A stretch of 7,642 bases of DNA from an uncultured Rhodospirillaceae bacterium (GTDB taxonomy: Bacteria; Pseudomonadota; Alphaproteobacteria; Rhodospirillales; UBA2165). A model generated the notes under the pieces. It saw only the letters and a program-made list of their open reading frames with translations. It was not told where the DNA came from and did not search any database. Positions 1 through 6,900 of the stretch are shown here, one piece after another. The stretch is from the NCBI GenBank assembly GCA_913054205.1, contig CAJXJM010000113.1:1-7642 (forward strand). Reading direction: 5' to 3'. The first letter of the stretch is position 1. Each line of letters opens with the position of its first letter. The translations under genes were made by a program, and so were the position numbers.

Positions 1-343
1 CATAGACGGGATGTTCCATCGCAGCCAAAGCCGGACTGGAGGCAAACATCCAGCCACGATAAACACTGACGGCAGGCTCGCCTGGCCGCACTTCCCAGAC
101 ATCTAAAAAAGCCGCACTTTCAGGAGTTTCTTCGGGCGGGCGCTTGTCGCAGGTACGGGCAATTATCTCCAAGGTGCCAAACTTAACCGTCCGGCCAATC
201 GGTGCGGTGAATGTTGAAACCCGCGCCGTCACTTTATCCAGCCCTTGCAAGACAGCAGTCGCATATTGGGCCGCGTCGACAGAGGAAATGCCGAACGCCA
301 AAACCACGCTCAATAACAGCGCATATTTAAAGTGATCGATCAT
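1..343 (-). CDS. DUF2155 domain secreted protein (partial, C-terminus off the left edge)
   Basis: The first 114 residues are visible; the gene runs out of the window at position 1. Residues 1-24 form a signal peptide: a short charged start (MIDHFKY), a hydrophobic core (ALLLSVVLAFGISS) and a likely cleavage site after VDA, so the product should be periplasmic. The rest matches the DUF2155 family as I know it: ATAVLQGLDKVTARVSTF, the APIGRTVKFGTLEI stretch, a TCDKRPPEE segment with the conserved cysteine, and the hallmark RGWMFASSPALAAMEHPVY near the C-terminus. Only a short tail should be missing. The biochemical function of the family is unknown. It is the last visible gene of the minus-strand operon, 60 bases after the upstream MlaD stop. 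ATG at 343-341 is the only normal start in frame after that stop and it places the signal peptide correctly, although no good ribosome binding site precedes it. Family call secure; function open. Confidence 0.9.
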   Translation of the reverse strand, partial: MIDHFKYALLLSVVLAFGISSVDAAQYATAVLQGLDKVTARVSTFTAPIGRTVKFGTLEIIARTCDKRPPEETPESAAFLDVWEVRPGEPAVSVYRGWMFASSPALAAMEHPVY

Positions 344-403
344 CGAGAGAATTAATATCAGGATGCCAACCGTCCAGCAAATGATATGGCCAAAGACGAA
401 GGC

Positions 404-865
404 CTATTTCTTTTTATTATCGCCGCTGGTCGCAAGGAATATGATCTCGCCAACCTGATCTTCCAGCGATTTAAAATCTTCTGTCTTGTTAATTGAGCCA
501 CCTGGTTGGATATAAGACTTTGATGATCCGGGCCGCAAACGAACATATTTTCCGCCGATCATGCCTTCGCTCGCTATCATCGCAACGGTGTCTTTCGGCA
601 GCTTTACCGACGGCTCGATCGATAATTTTATGACCGCATCGTAGGTTTCAGAATCTAGTCCACTGGAAATTACCGTGCTGACATTGATGCCACTGATCCG
701 CACGTCGCTGCCTTTTTGAAGGCCGCCAATTTTGGCGAAAGCAGCCGACACGCTATAGCCCTCGACGGCACTAATCTGAGCGGTATTGACAAAGAAATAG
801 AGGAATACCATCGCAACAGCTAAAACCATGCCGCCCATAACGGTCTCTGCGAAATTTCTACCCAT
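404..865 (-). CDS. mlaD: MlaD-family outer-membrane lipid asymmetry protein (MCE domain), copy proximal to DUF2155
   Basis: A 153-residue single-MCE-domain protein. Residues about 11-27 form one membrane anchor (GGMVLAVAMVFLYFFV). The MCE domain covers about 37-113 and shows the family signatures FAKIGGLQKGSDVRISGI, KLPKDT and EGMIGGKYVRLRPG. A C-terminal amphipathic helix (about 133-146, SLEDQVGEIIFLA) matches the pore-lining helix of E. coli MlaD (VLEDLIGQFLYG). In the family, six MlaD subunits form a periplasmic ring on the MlaE permease / MlaF ATPase and move phospholipids between inner and outer membrane. The long disordered tail of E. coli MlaD is absent; the protein ends GDNKKK. The start ATG has a strong ribosome binding site 7 bases upstream. 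It lies 26 bases after a second mlaD paralogue and 60 bases before the DUF2155 gene. No permease or ATPase gene is in the window. Confidence 0.93.
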   Translation of the reverse strand: MGRNFAETVMGGMVLAVAMVFLYFFVNTAQISAVEGYSVSAAFAKIGGLQKGSDVRISGINVSTVISSGLDSETYDAVIKLSIEPSVKLPKDTVAMIASEGMIGGKYVRLRPGSSKSYIQPGGSINKTEDFKSLEDQVGEIIFLATSGDNKKK

Positions 866-872
866 TTTGCTT

Positions 873-879
873 CTCCTCT
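873..879 (-). promoter_or_regulatory. Ribosome binding site of the second mlaD gene
   Basis: The minus strand reads AGAGGAG here, a near-perfect Shine-Dalgarno sequence 7 bases before the ATG at 865-863. It sits inside the 26-base gap after the preceding mlaD stop, so this gene has its own translation signal and does not depend on coupling. Confidence 0.75.
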
Positions 880-891
880 ATTTTGCGCCTC

Positions 892-1344
892 TTATTTAGC
901 GCGCTTAGATTTTGCTTCACCGATGATTAAATCGAGCAAATCCTGCACAACAACAGAATCCTGCGTCATAGTTATTGCGTCTCCCGAGCCGAGATATTCT
1001 TCATCGCCGCCGGGTTCCAATGAAATGTATTTTCTACCAAACAATCCGTCCGTATGAATAGCGGCGGAGGTATCGTTGGGCAGCTTAATTGGCTGACTGA
1101 TCTGTAAGATAACAACCGCGGTAAAATCTTTCCCCAATGAAAGATCGGTAACTTTGCCAATTACAACGCCGCCCATGCGGACATCGTCACCGGTTGAAAG
1201 TCCATCTATCTGATTAAAAACCGCTTTGATGGTGACATCGGAACTGGATTCAATTTTACTGGCTGAAAAAGATATGCCGCCAACAAACACCAATAGGACC
1301 AAGGTGATCATGCCTAGGATGATATGTCTAACGTCCTCTTTCAT
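892..1344 (-). CDS. MlaD-family MCE-domain protein, copy proximal to NDUFA12
   Basis: A 150-residue protein with the same plan as its downstream neighbour: an N-terminal membrane anchor (about residues 8-27, IILGMITLVLLVFVGGISFS), an MCE domain (about 37-112) with FNQIDGLSTGDDVRMGGV, KLPNDT and TDGLFGRKYISLEPGG, then a hydrophobic C-terminal helix (about 130-143, SVVVQDLLDLIIGE). This copy resembles E. coli MlaD more closely around the GGVVIGKVTDLSL stretch. Expected role: periplasmic lipid-transfer subunit of an Mla-type ABC transporter, anchored in the inner membrane. By hand alignment the two copies share about 30 identical residues over roughly 73 in the MCE domain. An upstream in-frame start at 1470 would add 42 non-homologous residues and overlap the NDUFA12 gene by 86 bases; the ATG at 1344 puts the anchor at the N-terminus and is preferred. 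Only a weak CGGGAA ribosome-binding-like sequence precedes it. It begins 40 bases after the NDUFA12 gene. Confidence 0.9.
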   Translation of the reverse strand: MKEDVRHIILGMITLVLLVFVGGISFSASKIESSSDVTIKAVFNQIDGLSTGDDVRMGGVVIGKVTDLSLGKDFTAVVILQISQPIKLPNDTSAAIHTDGLFGRKYISLEPGGDEEYLGSGDAITMTQDSVVVQDLLDLIIGEAKSKRAK

Positions 1345-1384
1345 ATTAAATTCCCGAAAGTAATACCTGAAATTTACATTTAGA

Positions 1385-1741
1385 CTATTTAGGCGTCCAA
1401 GCCTCATAGTCGCCGGTTGCCGCAGCGCGTTGGCCACCTTTAAATTCGTGGCCTGCCGGACGATAGGCATTGGCCGTCCCCGTCAGATTCGGAATATGAG
1501 CCAATTGCCACGACCGCGATTTAGCCGCCTCTTCGGTCAATGGTTCCTCAAAAGTGTGGTGCAGCCAGCCGTGCCACTCAGAAGGCACTTTTGAGGCCTC
1601 CGCCTGACCTTTATAGACAACCCAACGACGTTCACGGCCCTGCAACTTTTTGCCTTTGCCACGGTAATAGCGATTGCCGAACTCGTCTGTTCCGACAATA
1701 TCCCCGTTCAACATCGTATAAATCCAAGTACCCAAACTCAT
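1385..1741 (-). CDS. NDUFA12-family NADH:ubiquinone oxidoreductase accessory subunit
   Basis: A 118-residue soluble protein of the NDUFA12 (B17.2) family, an accessory subunit of complex I found in mitochondria and in alphaproteobacteria. The diagnostic segments are LNGDIVGTDEFGNRYYRG (about 11-28), RRWVVYKGQAEASKVPSEWH (about 38-57), GWLHHTFEEPLTEE (58-71), PNLTGTANAYRPAGH (84-98) and the C-terminal TGDYEAWTPK. The family binds the peripheral arm of complex I at the inner face of the cytoplasmic membrane and helps assembly or stability; it is not catalytic. The N-terminus is slightly shorter than in some relatives, but the conserved part is complete. The ATG is preceded by AAGGAAA (minus strand, 1757-1751) at 9 bases. 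It is the first gene of the minus-strand run, so the operon promoter should lie in 1742-1909. Its grouping with MlaD and DUF2155 is typical of alphaproteobacterial genomes. Confidence 0.95.
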   Translation of the reverse strand: MSLGTWIYTMLNGDIVGTDEFGNRYYRGKGKKLQGRERRWVVYKGQAEASKVPSEWHGWLHHTFEEPLTEEAAKSRSWQLAHIPNLTGTANAYRPAGHEFKGGQRAAATGDYEAWTPK

Positions 1742-1909
1742 TTTTTGAACTTTCCTTACGGGTCAACACCTTAACTGCAAATTATGCGGCCACTGAATAG
1801 GTGGTTGTTCATACTCTTTAAATGAGGCCAACGAGGTCCTAAGTCAACTAAAATGCCAATTTCTCGTGTGCTACTTGCCTATTTTGGAGCTTATCGGTAA
1901 ACACGTTTT

Positions 1910-3475
1910 ATGGCGGATCAACCTGAAACTCTATTTGCGGTCGCGCAGTCTCTCGAAAAACAAGGAGATTGGGCCGGTGCAGCTGACCAGTATCGTGCTG
2001 TTTTGGCGGCGCAATCGGACTTTCTTGAGGCGCATCATAATTTAACCATTGCGCTCCGTCATCTCGATCAAACCGATGAGGCATTGCTCTACGCCCGCTC
2101 AGCAGCAGAAATTGCACCGGATCATCCGACGGTTCAGTTCTCGCTCGGTGTCTCCCTGGAACATGAAAAAGAGATCGAGGCCGCCATCGAAGCCTATAAA
2201 AGATCAGTGGATCTGCGTCCCAATTATGTCACTGCACTCAATAATCTCGGCAGATTGCTTGAAGTCACCGGTCAAATACCTGAATCGCTCTAATATTTAG
2301 AGCGTGCGCTCGCCATGGCACCCAGCAATCAAAGCGTACGTCTCAATCTTGCAAACAGTTATTTGCAGGGTGGGCATCCTAAAAAATCCTTGAAAATCCT
2401 CGAAACCCTGGCATTAGAATCGCCTGAATTATCGATCGCACATAATTCACTCGGCGTTGCCGCGCATATTATTGGAGATCAACCGCAATCCATCCTCCAT
2501 TTCCGCGATGCGATCATAATGTGAGCCTGACTTTGCCGAGGCGCACGAAAATCTCGCCCAAGCCTTGTTATTCGAAGAGGAGTACGAAGAAGCATGGGCA
2601 GAATATGAATGGCGCTGGCAGAACGATAGCAATACACAATCCAAGTACAAATTTAAGGAACCAGCCTGGAATGGTGAAAGCCTTTCAGGCAAAACGCTTT
2701 TAGTTCATGCTGAACAGGGATTTGGTGACGTCATTCAGTTTGCGCGCTTCCTATCGATGATCGAAAAACACGGTTTCCACCTCATTTTGGCCTGTCATTC
2801 AGCACTAATTGAGTTACTTTCTCAACTTAAATGCGTTGATCAAGTTGTTGATTTAAATAGAGAATTTACGGCATTCAAATACCATTTGACTATCAGGCCC
2901 CGCTGCTGAGTTTACCGCGCATTTTAGGGGTCGATGGCACCAATATTCCGAATGCACCCTATCTCAGCGCAGAATCGTCTACACTGGACGGCGATTCGAG
3001 CTTATTTAAAATTGGCTTCGCCTGGGCAGGACGCCCGCGGCACGAATCTGACCCCCACCGCAATCGTTCATGCCCACTATTTGGGTTTGAAGCCTTGTTG
3101 AATATCTCTAGTACCCAGTTTTATAGCCTGCAAACCGGTCAAATTTTAGATGAACTTGCAAATTTCGATGAATTTGGCTCCATATTCGATCTAGAACCGC
3201 AAATTAACAGCTTTTATGATACCGCGAGGCTCATTTCGGGCCTAGATTTGATTATTACAGTGGAAACGGCCCTCGCTCATCTCGCCGGCGCGATGGGTAA
3301 ACCCGTTTTGATCCTTCTTGCAACCTGCGCCGACTGGAGATGGCAATCCAAAGCCGAAAATATTGACAATAATCTTTGGTACCAATCTGCGCGCTTATTT
3401 AGACAGTTAAGTCCCGGAGAATGGTCTGACCCGCTACATGATGTGGAAACACATATTCGCGATTTGATTCTCTAG
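1910..3475 (+). pseudogene. Broken gene for TPR-repeat protein with C-terminal GT9-like glycosyltransferase domain
   Basis: Reading through three lesions restores a protein of about 520 residues. The first roughly 220 residues are tetratricopeptide repeats, for example SVDLRPNYVTALNNLGRLLE and ALAMAPSNQSVRLNLANSY. Then comes a linker typical of this family (EEAYEEAW-like EEEYEEAWAEYEWRWQ) and a glycosyltransferase-9/heptosyltransferase-like domain: GKTLLVHAEQGFGDVIQFAR, FDYQAPLLSLPRILG, IGFAWAGRPRHESDPHRNRS, LDLIITVETALAHLAGAMGK, DWRWQSKAEN and RLFRQLSPGEW. Lesions: (1) TAA at 2291-2293 in frame between GQIPESL and YLERALAMAP; (2) an extra base at about 2522, since removing T2522 gives IIMEPDFAEAHENLAQ; (3) loss of one base (net) between about 2861 and 2887, just before PFDYQAPLLS. 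An in-frame stop shortly upstream of ATG 1910 fixes the start. Protein of this type usually modifies or handles surface glycans. Here it is very likely not made. Sequencing error is possible but less likely, because the long nrdJ gene next door is clean. Confidence 0.88.
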
Positions 3476-3533
3476 ATTCGCGCTTACTTGCTAAGTACCT
3501 CTTTTTAAACCTTAATCTAATTTTTTGTTCTCC

Positions 3534-3542
3534 TGTGAATAA
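3534..3542 (-). promoter_or_regulatory. DnaA box (TTATTCACA on the minus strand)
   Basis: The plus strand reads TGTGAATAA, so the minus strand has TTATTCACA, which fits the standard DnaA consensus TTATNCACA. It faces the perfect box at 3576-3584, with centres 42 bases apart, about four helical turns, so both boxes lie on the same face of the helix. Confidence 0.55.
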
Positions 3543-3575
3543 CTTTGCCTAAGTCTTTGTTATTAAATGATAAAG

Positions 3576-3584
3576 TTATCCACA
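3576..3584 (+). promoter_or_regulatory. DnaA box (perfect TTATCCACA)
   Basis: TTATCCACA is the strongest form of the DnaA-binding 9-mer. It lies 317 bases before the nrdJ start codon. A weaker relative (TTATCCAAT on the minus strand, 7 of 9) follows at 3601-3609. DnaA is known to bind in front of the E. coli nrdAB ribonucleotide reductase operon, so control of nrdJ by DnaA is a reasonable inference; a two-box cluster is too small to argue for a replication origin by itself. Confidence 0.6.
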
Positions 3585-3751
3585 GATTGGAACGGCTTTA
3601 ATTGGATAAATCTAATCCTTTGATTTTCAAGCATTTTCAATCTGACAAATCAGCATATTGCGATTTATTTAGTCAAATCACAAGATATCGCGGATTTCCC
3701 TTGCGTCAAAAATCCAGTGGGTCTAGATTTGCTACTTCGGAGGCCAAGGTC

Positions 3752-3767
3752 ACACTAAATGTTGTGG
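3752..3767 (+). promoter_or_regulatory. Candidate NrdR box
   Basis: ACACTAAATGTTGTGG matches the NrdR consensus aCaCwAtATaTwGtGt at 13 of 16 positions by eye, including both conserved half-site cores ACAC and GTG. NrdR is the nucleotide-sensing repressor of ribonucleotide reductase genes. NrdR normally uses two boxes about three helical turns apart; I found only weak matches at that distance (for example near 3778-3798), so the second box is missing or degenerate. The position, about 135 bases before nrdJ, suits a promoter-overlapping operator. Confidence 0.4.
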
Positions 3768-3891
3768 CTGTTGGAAGTACAAATTTTATTAATATCGTCC
3801 TGGGAGACTGCATCGAACACATAACCCGTCGTTCCCATAATTTGGGGAGAAGGAATAAAGTTCACAGTTGATTACTGCCGGGGAAGACGTC

Positions 3892-3897
3892 GGGGGA
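3892..3897 (+). promoter_or_regulatory. Ribosome binding site deciding the nrdJ start
   Basis: GGGGGA lies 3 bases before ATG 3901. A purine-rich GGAGAAGGA at 3846-3854 is a better Shine-Dalgarno sequence on its own, but it would serve TTG 3868 at a long spacing of 13 bases and add eleven residues ([11 protein letters not shown]) that are not part of the family. ATG 3901 begins right where homology to other NrdJ proteins begins. Confidence 0.5.
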
Positions 3898-3900
3898 CGC

Positions 3901-6900
3901 ATGCAAATACAACGCTATTTTACAACGAAAGATTCAGGCCCTTATGCGGAAATAGAGTTCCGTACCACTTCAAGCGAAATCCGTAATCCGGATGGATCGT
4001 TGGTGTTTTCCCATGATTCCATAGATGTTCCTGCCGATTGGTCTCAGGTCGCGTGTGACGTTTTAGCGCAAAAATACTTCAGAAAAGCAGGTGTTCCAAT
4101 CGCCTCCAAAAAAGTCGAGGAAAATGATATCCCGGCCTGGCTGTGGCGCAGTGTTCCGGATCAGAAAAAGCTCGCAAAATTACCCGAAGAAGAACGCACC
4201 CGCGGCGAAAATAGCGCTCAGGAAGTATTTCATCGCCTCGCAGGCACGTGGACCTATTGGGGCTGGAAAGGCGGCTATTTCGATACTGAAGAAGACGCCG
4301 TCGCCTATTACGAAGAAATGTGCCACATGCTTTGCAAACAGGTGTGTGCACCGAATTCACCACAATGGTTCAACACTGGTTTGCACTGGGCCTACGGCAT
4401 CGATGGTCCCTCTCAAGGCCACCATTATGTCGATTTTCAGTCGGGTAAATTAGTCCGTTCGAAGTCATCTTATGAACATCCACAGCCACATGCGTGTTTT
4501 ATTCAGAGCATCAATGATGACCTGGTGAATGAAGGTGGCATCATGGATCTTTGGGTGCGTGAAGCTCGTTTGTTCAAATACGGCTCCGGCACCGGCACAA
4601 ATTTCTCCAATTTGCGCGGCGAAAACGAGCCGCTCTCAGGCGGCGGAAAATCCTCCGGCGTCATGAGTTTCCTCAAAATCGGTGACCGAGCAGCCGGCGC
4701 GATTAAATCCGGGGGCACCACCCGGCGAGCGGCCAAAATGGTGATTCTGGATGCCGATCATCCAGATATTGAAAGCTTCATTAATTGGAAGGTGAAAGAA
4801 GAGCAAAAAGTAACCGCTCTTGTCGCCGGCTCCAAGGCAGCCGGACATCACCTCAACAAGGTCATGGCGGCATGCCAAGAAGACGACACAGAAGATCGCT
4901 TCAATCCACGCAAAAACAAAGCTCTTAAAAAAGCCGTCATTGGCGCACGCAGGGCAATGCTGCCGGAAAATTACGTTCAGCGGACAATCGACTATGCCAA
5001 ACAAGGCTTCACCGAAATGGAATTCCAAACCTACGATACAGATTGGGATTCGGAAGCCTATTTGACCGTTGCCGGGCAAAATTCGAACAATACCGTCCGC
5101 GTCACAGACGAGTTCCTACGCGCCGTTGAAGAAGGTGCTGACTGGAATCTCATTCAGCGTATAGACGGAGAAATTGCGGAGACCATCAATGCCCGTGATT
5201 TGTGGGAGCAAATCGGCGAAGCGGCCTGGTCTTGCGCCGATCCTGGCCTGCAATATGACACCACTATCAACGATTGGCACACCTGCCCGAACACTGATCG
5301 GATATATGGCTCAAATCCGTGTTCTGAGTACATGTTCCTCGATAACACAGCCTGTAACCTGGCATCGCTAAACCTCAAAGCGTTCCAGGATGAAGACGGT
5401 GTTTTTAATGGTGAAGCGTTCTCGTATGCGACGCGTCTCTGGACGATAAATTTGGAAATCGCCGTCTTAATGGCGCAATTCCCATCTCCTGAAATAGCTC
5501 AACTCTCTTATGAATACCGAACATTAGGTCTGGGGTATGCCAATATTGGTGGCCTGTTGATGTCGATGGGTCTTCCCTATGACAGCAAAGATGGTCGCTC
5601 TATTTGCGCTGCAATCACCGCCTTGATGACCGGTGTTTCCTATAAAGCTTCGGCTGAAATGGCGTCATTATTGGGCACTTTCCCAGGCTATGAAAAAAAT
5701 GCTGAGCCAATGCTGAAAGTGATCCGCAATCATCGCCAAGCGGCTCATGGTGAAGCCAAAAAATATGAAGATTTGGCTGTGTTGCCGGTGCCGCTCAACG
5801 ATAGTGAGCATGCCGAAACCCAAGGCTTGATCAAAATGGCACGCAAATCCTGGGACGATGCGTTGGCGCTCGGTGAAAAGCATGGGTTTAGAAACGCGCA
5901 AGTTTCCGTAATCGCGCCAACCGGCACCATTGGCCTGGTGATGGATTGTGATACCACCGGCATCGAACCTGATTTTGCTTTGGTAAAGTTTAAAAATCTC
6001 GCCGGCGGCGGCTATTTCAAAATCATCAACCACACAGTGCCTGTTGCATTGCAAAAGCTTGGATATGACGAGACACAGATCGAAGCGATTATTCAATATG
6101 CAGTTGGCCATGGCACGCTCGAAGGCTCACCGGCAATCGGCCACGAAATTTTGCGTGAAAAAGGCTTTACCGACGATGCCTTGGCGACCCTCGAAGGCGC
6201 TCTTGGGGATGCCTTTGACATCAAGTTTGTTTTCAATAAATGGACCCTTGGTGCAGAATTTTGCACGTCAACGCTTGGCTTTAGCGAAGAACAGCTCGAT
6301 GACATGAGTTTCGACATGTTGTCTGAACTTGGCTTCACCAGTGCTGATATCATGGCAGCCAATAATTTTGTTTGCGGTGCCATGACTCTCGAAGGTGCTC
6401 CCGGGTTGCACGAAGATCACATGCCAGTCTTTGACTGCGCCAATCCTTGCGGCCGGAACGGCAAGCGTTACTTGTCGGTAGAAAGCCACATTCACATGTT
6501 GGCGGCAGCTCAACCGTTTATATCCGGCAGCATTTCCAAGACAATCAATATGGCAAATTCCGCCTCGATTGAAGATTGCAAAGACGTCTACATGCTGTCC
6601 TGGAAGCTTGGACTGAAAGCTAATGCGCTTTACCGAGATGGCTCCAAACTTTCGCAACCTCTTAACGCACAGATTGTCGATGATGATGAGTTAGGGGAAA
6701 CATTTGCCGAGGAAGTTGCGGAAAAACCAGCCGCCGCCAAAGCTGAAATCATCGCCGAACGCGTGGTTGAGCGTTATATGGCAAAACGCCTTCGGCTCCC
6801 GCATCGCCGCAAAGGCTACACTCAAAAAGCGACAGTCGGGGGTCACAAAGTCTATCTCCGCACCGGCGAATATGAAGATGGCCGGGTCGGTGAAATATTC

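Larger units (their letters stand above)
3533..3585. repeat. Imperfect 14-base inverted repeat carrying two DnaA boxes
   Basis: The left arm at 3533-3546 is CTGTGAATAACTTT and the right arm at 3572-3585 is AAAGTTATCCACAG. They are reverse complements with one mismatch in 14. The 25 bases between them are AT-rich. There is no run of T after the right arm, so it is not a typical intrinsic terminator. Each arm contains a DnaA-box sequence. Confidence 0.75.
3476..3900. other. Non-coding control region in front of nrdJ
   Basis: This 425-base stretch is visibly more AT-rich than the genes on either side, especially 3500-3720. It holds an inverted pair of DnaA-box sequences (3533-3585) and a candidate NrdR box (3752-3767), both listed separately. 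Just after the NrdR candidate, TTGTGG (3762-3767) and TTTTAT (3784-3789), 16 bases apart, could serve as a weak sigma-70-type promoter that the box would overlap; this is a guess. I find no cobalamin riboswitch: no B12-box-like GCCACTG element or surrounding conserved core is present. No rho-independent terminator for the upstream pseudogene is evident. An 89-codon frame at 3602-3871 starts with TTG, resembles nothing I know, and I treat it as chance. Confidence 0.6.

Noticed and set aside
1345..1470. Longer start for the first mlaD copy at 1470
   Set aside because: It would overlap the NDUFA12 gene and add 42 residues that are the wrong-frame shadow of that gene, burying the membrane anchor.
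1785..1795. GCGGCCACTGA resembling a cobalamin-riboswitch B12 box
   Set aside because: The rest of the conserved riboswitch core is absent and the flanking genes are not cobalamin-related, so it is a chance match.
1742..1909. Promoters for the divergent genes, e.g. TTGACT at 1847-1842 on the minus strand
   Set aside because: A -35-like hexamer is present, but the only AT-rich partner (TTTAAA at 1822-1817) is 20 bases away, too far for a confident sigma-70 call.
3533..3609. Chromosomal replication origin
   Set aside because: Only two good DnaA boxes and one weak one occur, and no origin-associated genes flank the site; gene regulation is the simpler reading.
3602..3871. An 89-codon plus-strand frame between the pseudogene and nrdJ
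   Set aside because: It begins with TTG without a good ribosome binding site, has no recognisable motif, overlaps the candidate operator and promoter region, and ends just at the nrdJ leader.
3868..3900. TTG start for nrdJ eleven codons earlier
   Set aside because: The added residues [11 protein letters not shown] are outside the family's conserved N-terminus; ATG 3901 has its own GGGGGA and aligns with known NrdJ starts.
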